Source of the DNA: Harmonia axyridis
Taxonomy: Eukaryota > Arthropoda > Insecta > Coleoptera > Coccinellidae
NCBI RefSeq assembly: GCF_914767665.1
Contig: NC_059505.1
Span: 23,247,506 to 23,311,505 of the forward strand
Reading direction: 5' to 3'
DNA: 64,000 nucleotides
The position numbers and the translations under genes are program-made. Numbering within the stretch: the stretch's first letter is position 1; each line of letters begins with the position of its first letter. The notes below the pieces were generated by a model. It was not told where the DNA came from. It did no database searches and was given only the letters and a program-made list of their open reading frames with translations. Positions 10,459 through 23,340 of the stretch are shown here, one piece after another.

Positions 10459-11060
10459 CAGGGTGGGCAAATAAGCGAGGTAAGCGGCTATATCTCAGAA
10501 TTCACTCATTGTAGAGACTTGCGTTAAAAATTTTTAACACTAATGTGTACAAGACTTTTTGAAGTTCATACCTCTACCTCTAGCTAGGGGGCTTAATAGC
10601 TATCGTCGAATAGAAAAATGAATTTCACTCGGAAATGTTTCATATCAAGTTGAAAAAAAATATCATCACTGTAATCCTTGGAAAATTCTATATCTTTTTG
10701 AATTGTCACTTTCGATTTTACGACATCAAATAAGGGTAGGGGAAAGGAAGAAATTTGACTGAATGAAATGTCTGTAACTTCAGTTTGTCTCAACATTTTT
10801 GATCGAATTAGATCTCCTTTGAGAGATAACATCTTGTTGATTAAGGAAAAAATATACTCATGATAAATTTGTTTTAACTCCTACCGATAGGGGGCGCTAA
10901 GTCAGAAGTTCATTGTTTGGTTCATTTTTCTCCGAAATTTCAAATGTAATGATAAAATTTTCTTTACAGAAATAGAAATTCCATTGAATTTGCATGGAAA
11001 AACCTGGAAGTCGCAAAGCGATAGCTTCAGGTTCAGTTCTGGAGTTATGGCCTAAGAAGA
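10459..11060. repeat. Terminal part of a fold-back DNA element
   Basis: It begins TACAGGGTGGGCAAATAAGC, the same type of TA-flanked CAGGGTG terminus seen at 12228 and 58059. The matching opposite arm is missing, so this looks like a solo end or a deleted copy. Its right edge is uncertain. Confidence 0.4.
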
Positions 11061-12225
11061 TATATTAAACTGATGCACAGAAAAACCAAATTGTGTCTTT
11101 AGGTTCTATGGCCACACATCATTTTTTCAAATGTTCAAACAGTCTTCCATATTGTCTTACATCAGTCCCTGAATTATGAAGATTTCGATTATAGATTGAA
11201 TCATTGTCACTGGATACTAGGAATGATCAGGAAAGATAGAAATTTTTAAACAAAATTTTGAGGACCGACGAATCTACCTTTCGTTGCGATGGGAGAGTCA
11301 ATCGACATAACTCACATTATTGGTCTTGCAGTTGGATGCGAGAAGTGCAGCATCAAGCCTTTAGAGTCCGAACATATGGTGTGGAATTTCAGAAAATCGA
11401 ATTATTGGGCCATTAACTGGTGCCATTTTTTAAAATTTTTCAACTAACTATTTGCAGATTTGTTCAATGGAGCCTATAAATGACTTAAAAAATTATGACA
11501 AAATGAAGAAGTTTTAAGAAACTGAATACATTTAGATAGAGGGTTCGGGGTACTTTTCTTCAGAAAATATACAATACGAAAGTTTTGAAGCGAAATCCAA
11601 TAACATTCATGAGTGTGTAGCAACATGTTGTATATGTATCATTGTGAAATCACTTCAAAAATAATAATAAGTTTATTCCTCGTCTAGAAAATTATGATAT
11701 CTTTTTCATTCGAAAATTATGTAAATCGAATTGACTTACAGCAATAATAACCCGATGGTAAACGAAAAAAGAAAAGTATTTACTTCCTTCGAAAATAGAA
11801 ATACTGACACTTCCACACGGAGATACATTTTTATTTCCATCCAAATAGCACAACTTGTACGAGAAATGGAAATAGTTCTTATTCCGCATGGTGTTTGAAT
11901 GCAAGGCCTACAGTCAAGATTCCCTATCATGTTTTCGAACTATACTAACAATGGAAAATTAAGTGTTGGGATTTTGCATCGTGTTATCTGTTATGTACAA
12001 TCATATCATTATATATTAACAATTCCACAATAGATAGTTGCGTCATTAGAACCAAAAGCTTCGAGGAATGCACTGACTAGGTCAGTCAGTGCTTTCCTCG
12101 AATTTTCAATTTGATTTAGTACTAGGAAGTTGATCATAAAAATAAATGTCAGGACACTAAACACAATAAACCAACATATTTCAAGAAATATTTCAATCCT
12201 CATAGGTATACTCGTTCCCTGTAGA
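11061..12225. other. Non-coding; possible LINE tail and a short hairpin
   Basis: At about 11657-11682 the minus strand reads GAGGAATAAACTTATTATTA, a polyadenylation-signal plus TTA-repeat form also seen in the LINE tails at 29105 and 42914. No LINE protein was recognised beside it. At 12062-12101 a short imperfect hairpin (CGAGGAATGCACTGAC with its complement) carries the CAGTGCTTTCCTCG core of a dispersed repeat. Confidence 0.35.
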
Positions 12226-12227
12226 TA

Positions 12228-13761
12228 CAGGGTGGCCACTTTTTCAATAGGATTGTATTGGTAACTTTTAAACCATAAGAGTTAGAAGGTCGGTCAAATG
12301 GAGAGAAAGTTGCATTCATAGGAGCATTGTCAAGCAGTTCAAACAAATCGAGATTATCAGGGTCGGTTATTGAGATATCATAGGAAAAGTAAATTCTGTC
12401 ATTTTGATTTTTCTTATTTTCCGACTTTATTTCAAATATTATCAAAAAATGTTTCAGGAATTTTTTATTCGACAGTAAATTATCCTCAATTTGACGTAAT
12501 CAGATTTCGTATCCAACGTTTCGTACTCCCTGGGCCACCCTCAACCTCATTATTTTCAATACGGACCTCCATATTTCATGACACTTTTCGAAATAACTTT
12601 TAACGCTGAATTCAACGATATATCATACGATGTCATTCAAAGTTGATTTTCAGTTGATTTTAACCCTTATACAAATTTCTTTGGGTCGGATCTGTATTAC
12701 ATTTAGGTACTTTTAGTTTAATTAACAACATGCAATACATTTCGATAAAAAAATCAACTAACTCATCTTGAACTAAATGTATCATATTAGAATCAAAGCA
12801 AGAAACAAGTAAAAATTATTTACATATTTCAGTTCATACTAATTCAACGGAACTATCATTTAATCAAAGATAAATCAAATTTTTATTCGAAAGTAACTAC
12901 CTAGATGAAAATTAATGATATCTCAAAAATAAAATTGATGATACTACGAACCCGAGATTCTCCGCGAGAAGATTGAGAATGTATTGGAAGGTATTCAAGG
13001 AGATGAAATAAGTAAATGTATAAGAAGTATGGGTTCCAGAACCTTAAAGTGCATTTTACAAAATGATAGGCATTTCGAACAATTACTTCATTAATTTTCA
13101 TTTACTTCCGAATAATCATTTGATTTTTCTTTCATTAAATGATAGTTCCGTTTAATTAGTATGAACTGAAATATGTAAATAATTTTTACTTGTTTCTTGC
13201 TTTGATTCTAATAGATTCCATTTAGTTGAAGATGAGTTAGTTGATTTTCTTATCGAAATGTTGTTAATTAAACTAAAAGTACCTAAATGTAATACAGATC
13301 CGACCCAAAGAAATTTGGATAAGGGTCAAAATCACCTGAAAATCAACTTTGAATGACATCGTATGATATATCGTTGAATTCAGCGTTAAAAGTTATTTCG
13401 AAAAGTGTCATAAAATATGAAGGTCCGTATTGAAAATAATGAGGTTGAGGGTGGCCCAGGGAGTACGAAACGTTGGATACGAAATCTGATTACGTCAAAT
13501 TGAGGATAATTTACTGTCGAATAAAAAATTCCTGAAACATTTTTTGATAATATTTGAAATAAAGTCGAAAAAAAAGAAAAATCAAAATGATAGAATTTAC
13601 TTTTCCTATGATATCTCAATAACCGGCCCTGATAATTTCGATTTGTTTGAACTGCTTGACAATGCTCCTATGAATGCAACTTCTTCTCCATTCGACCGAC
13701 CTTCTAACTTTTATGGTTTAAAAGTTACCAATACAATCCCATTGAAAAAGTGGCCACCCTG
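12228..13761. mobile_element. 1.5-kb fold-back (long inverted repeat) transposon
   Basis: Two arms of about 670 bp in opposite orientation run from CAGGGTGGCCACTTTTTCAA at 12228 to its complement ending at 13761. They are flanked by TA on both sides (12226-12227 and 13762-13763), the target duplication of Tc1/mariner-like elements. The arms are very similar, with scattered substitutions and small indels. The mirrored short open frames in both arms are a by-product of the symmetry. The central loop of about 200 bp carries a transposase remnant. Confidence 0.85.
12942..13094 (+). pseudogene. Remnant of a transposase C-terminus in the fold-back loop
   Basis: An open stretch ends in a stop at 13092-13094. 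Its last residues include CIRSMGSRTLKCILQNDRHF followed by EQLLH. This resembles the end of insect IS630/Tc1-mariner-type transposases, where a C-I-x-x-N-G-G-H-F-E-x-L-L type tail is common. It begins right after a stop codon and lacks any catalytic part. It suggests that the fold-back element derives from an autonomous parent by internal deletion and arm inversion. Confidence 0.5.
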
Positions 13762-13763
13762 TA

Positions 13764-16540
13764 TATTGCTCGACTGGAAGTCACAGGAAGTTTTTTTTGT
13801 GTAATCGGAAATTTACAGACAGAAGAAAGTTTTAAGATGAATATAATGAGCAATTCGCTCACATCACATCTTCTTGTCAGTAACCTCGATACAAAAAAGT
13901 TAATGTCGCAGCAGTAACCACATGCACATGAAAAAAAAAATAATCGACTGTCATGTCGATTTGAAATGCAAACGCTTAGAGAGCGTAATCAATTATTCAT
14001 GACTCCGAACATTATGAAAATAAATTTATTCAGGTTTTATGGAACCTTCCGTTCATTCCCTAGCATCGACATTTTGAATATTGTGAAAGATATTGCACGA
14101 AACAATACCAGCACCAGTAGCGGCATTAATTACATCATTCGCATTTGAAATTTCAAACATTGAAATATATTCCGTCATGAATCTATACGTTATTGTTTCC
14201 TTTTGCCGTAGTCTACGGAATAAATGCGTTTTAATAATCGACGAACAATGGCAAAGCCAAGGTTTTTTCAACATTCGAATTGGGCTATAACAACGATGAA
14301 ACTATAATAAAATTCAATCACCTTCCTTGTGGATTGCATAACTACTCTGTTAGGTTATTACCCTTTATGAAACACAAGCATGTAGTTCGTCTTGTCAATA
14401 AACCTCAATTACCTTAGAATAAGTATAAAATGAATAAGAAAATTTCATTCCATGAACGTGGAGACATCTGAGGTTGTTTACAATTATTATTAGTGGTACT
14501 ATTTTTCTCAATGTTTTTCATAGAATATTGTGGAAAATGCAGTTTACCATTTTTGACACTACTAGTGTTTTGAACTAATTGAATTCGACTTACAACTCTC
14601 GAACAGAATGTGCTAAATTACTAGAGACTTTAAATATCATAATCCGTTAGATAGTTCCGGAGTTAAAACAATATGACTCTTTTTTTCTCGGAAAAAATTT
14701 TTGAAAATATACTGATTAAGTTAGGTCAAAATCGCAAGTTCGAAATCAGTTGAAAAATAATGAAATAAATGCTCATATGAAATTTGTGAGAATCGTATCA
14801 ATGACATGTTGAATTTTTTTGTCTACAATTTCGAAATCTTATGATCTGTCGGTTGGACTCCATTGAAATTGTTTTTATTATTGAAATTTATTGTATGTAT
14901 AAAAATTTCATTCATTTCAAATGAGTCATCTAAAAATACAGTACGAGAAGTGAGGACAGACTAAGATGTCTTGAATTTTTTCGCTCAAATAAATGTCAAG
15001 ATGGAAGAAGAAAATTGGTTAATTTCAATGAATCGATCGATTTCATCTGAATTTGTCAATGAGGAATGTTCTTTTATGATTTTTTGCTGATAAAATATCG
15101 CAGAATTTTGATATTTCAATTCATTTATTCATTTTGTATGATATCGATTTCAAGCCTAATGCGAAATTCAATTCGACAATTGAACAAGAGAAATTTCAAG
15201 GAGAATATTACCAAATATTTTTGGTGCCACAAAACCAATGCAGTTGAAATTTTGGTGTAGATATTTTATGCTTCGTGCAAAATTTCGAGCAGATCATATT
15301 CATATAACAAAAAAATTCAAGAGAAATAGTGGAAAGGAAACAATTGATATTTTTGAATTAACATATCGAATCAAAGCCTGGATCCTACTAATTTCTTATC
15401 GATTGATATGTTAACGAGCGGTACCTCTCCCGTCTCCTCCTTGGTAACTATAGGAGTAACTACAGGATTAGGATTCTGCCTGAAAACATAGAAAGAATAG
15501 CAATTTCATGCATTATGAAGCATTATAGTTATGGTGTTATAAAAACCATTGAAAATTCAAGAACAATATATAAAAAAATTAACCAACTAATTAATAACAA
15601 CTCTCATACCGATTTGAGCCTTTGTAAGTTAACATAAAATAATAATTTTAGGATGCAGAATTTAGTATTAACTGTGCTCATCACAATCATAGAGAATTCA
15701 ATAGAACATTGGAAAAGAAACACCCAAGATTTTGTAATTCAAGATCCAATCGGTCTTCAGATTTTCTCATTTTTTGAATATTTTTCTTGAATTCAGCATA
15801 GAGAATTCAAAAAGCATATTGAAAAAGAAATACCCAATATTTCGTAATTATATTATATATATTTGGATATTTTTCTTGAATTTATTATGATTCTGACGAT
15901 GTTTCATTACGGAATTTCATATTTTTGCAAGGTGCTGCTGAATATATTTGCAAGTCGATAGTTTACAGGGCCTGAATAAACAAAAGCAAAAATTCTTTGC
16001 GCTATCTGATTGAGGTCGATAAACAACACATTTTATCTTGACAAGAACATTCACACCATATGATCAAGGAAATAAGTGTACGGTTCGAATTACATAACTC
16101 TTATTTTCTTATTGCATAGTCGACATAGATAGCAAATTTTATGGCACTATGCATCGATACTGGACAATGCTACTACATACATACTATTCAGTACAGGGTA
16201 CAGGTTAATGCTGACGTGCTTGGTATCTATTCGTTCAAGCAGTGGTGTAACTTCTGAACTGAGCGAATTGATTACTACTTCTCTCACTGGAATAGTTAGA
16301 CATTATGATGATATCTCTCAATTTTTGAGCACGCGTTCTTCGAGCATATCGCTACATCTGTTAATCACAATGAATATGTAATTTTCAAGTTCAGAGACGG
16401 AAATGGTCTCAAAATGGTTATTTTCAAAATTGGAGATTTCACAAATTTCCAAAGCATCATATAATCTAAACCACTCATCTATTAGAATCAGCCGACAAGA
16501 ATGACATAATAAAACACATTACATCTCATATATACGTTCT
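13764..16540. other. Non-coding with degenerate satellite-like units
   Basis: No supportable gene. Stretches near 15060-15320 and 15640-15960 contain diverged copies of the same core found near 9100-9440 (feature words such as GTGCAAAATTTCGAGCAGAT and TTCTTGAATTCAGCATAGAG). The remaining bases show nothing recognisable. Confidence 0.35.
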
Positions 16541-16544
16541 ATGT

Positions 16545-16830
16545 TCTCTAGAGAGAATGAGAAAAGACCTGGAAATCATTTATAGAGTTAAGAAATGAAA
16601 GCTCGAATACCTAAAGTATGTTATGAGCAATAAAGAGAGACACTCCCTACTGCAGAATGTAATTCAAGGGAAAGTTGTAGGTAAGGAAGAGCCCGGAAGA
16701 AGAAGAATATCATGATTTGAGAGCCTGGTTTGGGAAAAGCTCAGCAGAATTATTTTGTGCACCTACCAATCAAATTATGGTTGCCAATATGATTGCCAAC
16801 ATTCGAATCAGAGAGGTACTTGAAGAAGAA
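16545..16830 (+). pseudogene. 3' end fragment of a LINE reverse-transcriptase ORF
   Basis: Conceptual pieces in shifting frames read ERHSLLQNVIQGKVVGKEE and then LRAWFGKSSAELFCAPTNQ followed by MIANIRIREV. This is the familiar C-terminal tail (HSLLQ..IQGK..G, W.GK....LF, MIANIR) of a LINE ORF2 common in insects. Frameshifts separate the pieces, so it is dead. Only the extreme 3' end is present, as expected for 5'-truncated LINE copies. Confidence 0.6.
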
Positions 16831-17050
16831 GAAGATGGTCTCCAAAGCTCCTGTGGCCAAGCCATAGCACTTTTTACCTTACATAAATGCCTTCCACCGT
16901 AAAAAAACCTTCCAACAAAATTATGGTTGCCAATATAATTGACAACATTCGAATCAGAGAGGTACTTGAAGAAGAAGAAGATGGTCTCCAAAGCTCCTGT
17001 GGCCAAGTCATAGCACTTTTAACCTTACATAAATGCCTTCCATCGTAAAA
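16767..17050. repeat. Tandem duplication, about 143-bp unit
   Basis: Two adjacent copies share AAATTATGGTTGCCAATAT, AGGTACTTGAAGAAGAAGAA and TTACATAAATGCCTTCCA, with a few substitutions. The first covers about 16767-16908 and the second about 16913-17050. The unit contains the end of the LINE fragment and its 3' flank. Confidence 0.8.
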
Positions 17051-17079
17051 AAGGATGTTCCTGTAAAAAACGCATGGTG

Positions 17080-17790
17080 TCACTCACGATACATTGGCAA
17101 GTAAGTATCGATATATTTTACTCGAGCATGCGGTCATGCGTGAGGCTGACCGAAATAATAAAACCAAATCTTATATTCTTATCTCTAATTCTGTGGCTAA
17201 TACGTTCATTCTGCCACATCTTGTTAAACGAATTCGTGCCAGAATATCTCAGATTCACACAGATTTCATGGTTATCTTTTTATTTCATTATTAAATTTTT
17301 AATGCAAAAACCACCAAGCGATATTTATTCGATTATTTCAATAAAAATTCTGTGAACTTGTGGAAGAAGAGTAATGCCTGTTGGAATTGTATTATCAATA
17401 ACTATTCTCTAACTATGTGGCAAATCTGTTCATTCTGCCATACCTTGTAGAACAAAATCGTGCGGCAATATCAGCGTTTCGCACAGATTTCATAGTTATA
17501 TTTCATTATTATATGTTGGTACTGGAGACTCCCTTGTCACGATTTGATCTACTATCTGTCACATTTGTGATTCGTAAGACAGTTCAGTCAACCAAAATTT
17601 GTCAGTGCTAAAATCACTGGCTCGTTCTCGAATTTTGAACCCGTGGAAGAATATCAATGCCTTCTGCACTTGTATTATAAATAACTATTATCATATACCG
17701 GTCTACATTTCAAGCGGATTCTTATTTGAAGTAGATGGCTGCTACCCAGACCACTATGTAATATTTTGTACACTACATTTTCGATAGACG
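17080..17790. repeat. Dispersed repeat, related to 39790-40110
   Basis: It contains ATATCTCAGATTCACACAGA and a GTGGAAGAATATCAATGCCT block, both repeated near 39810 and 40050. Within the segment the CACAGATTTCAT block occurs twice (about 17258 and 17480), suggesting an old tandem unit. No coding potential is visible. Confidence 0.5.
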
Positions 17791-18697
17791 CAATTTTCTG
17801 GTCAGCCTAAATATCTCGCGTTCTAATAGTACGATTCCGATGAAATTCAATATGTGTATCATGTTGAGGCATGAATGGTTCCAACGGAATTTCAGTTTTC
17901 TCGAACATATTTCCCAATAACTTCAAATAATTAAACCAAATTTCAAAGAAATTGGTTCGAGATTATTTTTCATAAATATCGTTTTTTTTAACTTCATCGT
18001 ATCACAGAAACAAAACAAACCCGGATATATGTTTTTTTAAACGACCCAACTAAGTAATTACCCTCTGAAGTTCAGTATAAGTAAGTATTATGATTAATGC
18101 AATATTGCTCGAAATAAATTTTATGTAATATGAGTCCAAGGAAAGGTTTAGTACGCCAATGAAATATCTATTCCGAATGTTTTAGTATTTTCTGGTACCT
18201 AATAGAAATATTTACGTAATGTATTTGTGATGCGACCTTCAATATTTCCCACTGTTCGCCATGATGGTTTCAAAATGAATTGTTTGCATTTAAGTATAGG
18301 TACTCACATGCAGGATTATATTCTTCCATGAAAATAGGTACAATGGTCAAATAGAGCATATGGCACCTTTTTGTTTACTGCTAAACCAGTAATATATTAG
18401 TCCATTTTACAAATTCATGAGAAGATATTTGAATTTAAATACTAATTCAAAGTTGGAATTTATTGGGAGGGCTGAACGTAAAATGGAGAAATCACTTTTT
18501 GTATGGACAACATTTCGAAAATGTTATTTATGCATTATCAGGGTTTCAAAAAATATAGTGAATCAGAAGTATAGAAAAAACATAAAATCAAAACTTATAT
18601 TACCATTAAATTACTAAAAGTAAAGAAAAAACTATCTAATGAAGACAAATTCAACAAGTTACAGATGTTCCTGCCGAATTTAAGGAGTATTATATCA
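17791..18697. other. Non-coding, nothing recognised
   Basis: AT-rich sequence with only short chance frames. Confidence 0.4.
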
Positions 18698-18739
18698 TCA
18701 GAACCCTTCATCTAGACTAGTCTAGATGAAGGGTTCTGA
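18698..18739. repeat. Perfect 42-bp palindrome
   Basis: The sequence is its own reverse complement, centred in CTAG between 18718 and 18719. It contains CATCTAGACTAGTCTAGATG with GGGTTCT/AGAACCC outer arms. Confidence 0.9.
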
Positions 18740-19858
18740 ATGATGAACTAGTCGACAATATAATACCTACATTCAATGTCATAGATAACTGTATACAGTT
18801 GAGGTTTCTAAAGGTGCATTTAACGCATGAATGAATGACTCCTCAAAAGCTCTGGACGCCAAGACAGTGCTTTTCTCAAATTTTTATATTTATTTTGTTG
18901 TAATCGGTAATTTTTTGAAAGGTAGTAGTAAAGATAAAGGAGAAAATCTCGGAGAAAATGTTCTGCAAATTGATGAACTAACAATAATACAGAGAATTTT
19001 TGATACAGAATTGCAAAATTTATAATTTCAATTGAGAAATTTTTTATATAAAAAGTCACATATGTCCGAATATTATTCAAATGAGATTTATGTGAAAATA
19101 AATATCATCTCAATTTTTTCTCAAATATACTAATATCGATTATTCAGTTTTGCCCTCAAATATTTTGCGAAGAAAATTCTGATTTTTCTCGTCTCCCTCC
19201 ATAAAAGTAATAAAATAATAACGTTAGTAGTAAAACTGTGATATACAGAGTGTCCCGGGAGTAACTGTAGATATTCAGAGCTAGTAAGACTAGGTGAGTA
19301 CGGATTGACTACTAAAAATGTATTCCTGCCTTTCCTCAGGAAGATTACGGGGTGAGTTTTCATATTCATGGAAATAATGAAACCATCATCAGAACCAAAC
19401 TTAAATGCGGAATTTATTGAAACTTGGGACGTTATTGACACATCTCGAGGTCGAGTCAGAGAGATATTAATTGTTTCAGTATTTCAGAACCGGACTCATT
19501 ATTCCTCTTTTGAAGTGTTCAGGTTGAAAATATCACTTTGTATTTCGAATTTGAAATCATGGTTTAGATTTCCAGCATAAATTCCGCTTCAATATGCGGT
19601 ATCACTCAAAGTTTTCAGCTCCAATATTCTTCATTCATTATGTTGAGTTTGATTTATTCAGGATTGAGGTATATTCTCGGGTATATCGTGAAAGTCTTGA
19701 ATGAATATGAAGAGTAAAAATCTTCTTGAAAACACAGTGAACCTAGTAGATGATAAAAATTTGGTTATGTATGAAATAATTCCATTAGCGAACACATCCA
19801 GTCAAGAGACAAGTATTTCAGTATTTTCAAACTGAAACATACATGATTCTGATATTAT
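18740..19858. other. Non-coding; contains a fold-back element terminus near 19247
   Basis: At 18835-18880 a CAGTGCTTTTCTCAAATTTT core of a dispersed repeat is seen (also near 12095, 23190 and 36600). At about 19245 a CAGAGTGTCCCGGGAGTAAC terminus resembles the one near 8888, without a partner. Nothing coding is recognised. Confidence 0.35.
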
Positions 19859-19859
19859 A

Positions 19860-21381
19860 TCGGGTGTCCCAAACTCGATGGCCTATTAGACGTTTCTGGA
19901 AAACTAACCATAATTTTGAGCTGAAAATTTGCATGTTGGGGTTTGAGAAAATGATCTTTCTCCCTGAAATATTTTCAAATCTCTACAACTTCCGGTTATA
20001 CCGGAAACAGACTACTACTTCCTTATTTCAAATGGCACACCCAGTATATTATTGCATCATTAGATAGCTTTTTTGATGGCAATTTCGGCAATATGCTATA
20101 CCTTGGGTAAAAATTCAACGGTTCATGAGTTATTGGGATTCTTATGAAAAAAAAGGTGGCGATGAGGACTCACATCTTTTTGAATATTTCAGCAGAAAAA
20201 GCCTTTTTCGAAAAAAATTTGTTTTTTTTCGTTTACGCAAATACGTAGTATTATAAGACTGTTTTCCGCTTGGACAAAAAATGTACAGGGTGTTTATAAG
20301 AGGATCATGAACTTGGACAACTCAAATTCATCAAAACTCAAGATTTTCAAATTAGAACCTATATTTTTTAATATTTCTGTCGATTCTACGTACAAAAATA
20401 GTGGGGGTTACTTCAGCAAACCCTATACCTATAATGAATACTTCAAGAGTTATCGGGGAAGAACTTCAAATGAGGAAAAACCGCTATTTATAACTGTGGG
20501 AATAACTGTCTGTTACTTCCGTGAAACATAGAAAGAAAATAAAATTCGATGTTTCCATAACTAAATTTGACATATCAAAAATTGTAATGAATTATTCGTA
20601 ATTGAAAATTGTATTGGTTTATGGATTTCTCAACAATACCAACGAAAAATTAATTAAAATTCATGAAATGTAAAATTTAGTTATCCAAACATCGAATTTT
20701 ATTTTCTTTCTGTGTTTTACGGAAATAACAGACAGTTATTCCCACAGTTATAAATAGCGGTTTTTCCTCATTTGAAGTTCTTCCCCGATAACTCTTGAAG
20801 TATTCATTATAGGTATAGGGTTTGCTGAAGTAACCCCCACTATTTTTGTACGTAGAATTGACAGAAATAATAAAAAATATAGGTTCTAATTTGAAAATCT
20901 TGGGTTTTGATGAATTTGAGTTGTCCAAGTTCATGATCCTCTTATAAACACCCTGTACATTTTTGGTCCAAGCCGAAAACAGTCTTATAATACTACGTAT
21001 TTGCGTAAACGAAACAAAACAAATTTTTTTCGAAAAAGGCTTTTTTTGCTGAAATATTCAAAAAGATGTGAGTCCTCATCGCCACCTTTTTTTTCATAAG
21101 AATCCCAATAACTCATGAACTGTTGAATTTTCACCCAAGGTATGGCATATTGCCGAAATTGCCATCAAAAAAGCTATCTAATGATGCAATAATATACTGG
21201 GTGTGCCATTTGAAATAAGGAAGTAGTAGTCTGTTTCCGGTATAACCGGAAGTTGTAGAGATCTGAAAATATTTCAGGGAGAAAGATCATTGTCTCAAAC
21301 CCCAACATGCAAATTTTCAGCTCAAAATTATGGTTAGTTTTCCAGAAACGTCTAATAGGCCATCGAGTTTGGGACACCCGA
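19860..21381. mobile_element. 1.5-kb fold-back transposon (second family)
   Basis: Near-perfect inverted arms of about 720-730 bp start TCGGGTGTCCCAAACTCGAT at 19860 and end with the complement at 21381. TA lies on both sides (19858-19859 and 21382-21383). The loop is only about 60 bp, near 20590-20650. Within each arm a further TACAGGGTGTTTATAAGAGG block (about 20283 and its complement near 20957) looks like an older terminus incorporated into the arm. Arm identity is high, so the copy is young. The mirrored 74-, 67- and 85-codon frames are symmetry artefacts. Confidence 0.88.
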
Positions 21382-21383
21382 TA

Positions 21384-22335
21384 TATTAAGAAATAATGGC
21401 GGTATGATTCATAGGGCTATATCCTCGGTTATATCCAATCTGAAAATTCGACAAGAGAAATGAGTAGAGGCAAATGGTTTTCAATTCGAACAAATCTTCA
21501 AAGAACTGGATGGCAATATAAGTAATTATTACTGCATTTCCATGTTTTTCATTTTGTTGGTGATTCATTATCAAATGAGTTCATTGAAGCTCCTGACTTT
21601 CTATGTAGATGATTCTTCAGAAATAATTTCAAGTTTCAAGTTCAATCATGAGATATTTCAGTTCTGTTTATGTGTTTATCTGACGGAATCAATTATCTTT
21701 GTGTTGGATTTACTTGTTATTTTTTCAAATGTTTTCAATAGCTATTCTGCTGAATAAATATAATTATTAATATTATTGTAATGCTCCCATTATTACTTTT
21801 CATCTTATGATCCATTATCTTGCTCCTGATATTCCTTCATTTAACATTTTATGAAACCCGACGTAGAACTAGTGAAAAATAATTTTTTTATCGTTACAAA
21901 TGCAATGGATCAGTATGAATAGGAACAAATAATAGTCGCATAAGTTGATGCGAATTTTCAAGCCAAGGATACACGTGTGATTGTAATTCGATAGACGAAA
22001 CACATTAGTTATTGATGGATCAGTAGAACAGTTCTGCCCAATTTGCTAATTGCATTTTAATGTGCATTAAATTATACATAGGCTATTATGTAATAGTTGT
22101 CTACTCGGCAGATCAGATATCTATTGAACTGAAACTGCTTAGTGGATACTGCAACGATTTGCTCGACGCCTCGGTCTACGCTGACTGAACAGTGTAACAT
22201 AGATGGTCGGACAAACGATTGATATGATGCACAGGGTGGTCGCGAACACCATGATTGAGCAAATTAGATAATATGAATTTCGCTTATTCCGACGGTTTTA
22301 TGTAATGACCTATATAATTTATATGATATATATTC
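21384..22335. other. Non-coding, nothing firm
   Basis: AT-rich. At about 22232 a CAGGGTGGTCGCGAACACC terminus of a fold-back element appears without a partner. No gene is supported. Confidence 0.35.
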
Positions 22336-22339
22336 ATCT

Positions 22340-22965
22340 GTCATCTGTCACAAAAACTGTCATCATTTGGATTAACCCTCAATTTCTTCTTTTTCTGGAG
22401 TCGTACTTCACCAACAAGATGCTGTGGGTTCAGTACTTCAGGTTCACTCCGGCGCAGTTTATGGCATCATTTGGTGTTCCTCGAGGGTCGGTCTTGGGTC
22501 CCTTTTTATTTGTCATTTTCATCAATGACATTTGCCGTTTCCTGAGGAGTGAATGTCTACTTTACGTGGACGACTGCACCTTGTTTCGGCGGATTCTGTC
22601 GGTTGAGGATTGTTGAGACCTTCAGGGTGATATTGATGGGTTGAATCGTTGGTGCGCGAGAAATTCAATTCCTATCGACATAAATGAATGCTGCTTAATT
22701 TAATTCAGTCGAAGGATGGCACCAATTGAGTGGTGGATTAGTACATACAGAGATTTGGGTGTTGTATTTGATTCGAGATTGACTTTCACACCCCACGTGC
22801 GTCTGTTTATTTCTTTTGTGGATTAAAGGCGCTTGGCATTTTAGTGAGGAGTTTTAAGTGGTTAATCGATTCTGGAACGCTTTTCGTTTTGTTTAACGCT
22901 GTTCAACGTGAGGTCAAAATTTGAGTACTCGTGAGTTGTCTGGAAGAAGACTTCGTTCTTACATA
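22340..22965 (+). pseudogene. LINE reverse transcriptase fragment
   Basis: The frame ending at 22616 contains ASFGVPRGSVLGPFLF, INDI and LLYVDD, the palm motifs of a non-LTR reverse transcriptase (usual form GVPQGSVLGP and YADD). After the stop at 22614-22616 the same protein continues in broken frames with DLQGDIDGLNRWC and YRDLGVVFDSRLTFTPHV. It belongs to the Jockey/CR1 type of LINEs. Both the N-terminal endonuclease and the 3' end are missing. Confidence 0.75.
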
Positions 22966-23340
22966 AGAAACAAGTTTCAAAGGACGATTTTAGTGTTTCA
23001 GCCTAAAATGCGAAGTAAACGGTAGGATCTAATCTAATAAACGGTAGGATCTAAGTAAATGCACTAGAATAGAAATTTGAAACTTGTTTTTCACGTCTGT
23101 AAGAACAAAGTCCATATAATTGAAACTTAGCTGTTAAACCGATGACTACTCGATGACTTATACAAAATGCCGTCTAACCCAGAGTCAGTGCTTTTCTGAA
23201 ATTTTTATTATGCTCTACCGAAACGGTTCATTTCTGCAGGTCGGACCTCAACTTTTAAATCATTTAGCAAATGTGACTCATTTCAGCACATTCGTACAAC
23301 CTGAACTATGATAGAAAAACAGCACCCCTAAACTGCGAAG

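Noticed and set aside
11692..11930. Two overlapping minus-strand frames, one with a hydrophobic end and a GTAAGT after it, suggesting a secreted-peptide exon
   Set aside because: No recognisable domain, no convincing signal peptide at the N-terminus, and the other frame is equally open. Chance is more likely.
12200..13804. Pairs of similar 70-86-codon frames on both strands
   Set aside because: They are mirrored by the two arms of the fold-back element and are not genes.
20307..21377. Similar 62-85-codon frames on opposite strands
   Set aside because: Symmetry artefacts of the 19.9-21.4 kb fold-back element.
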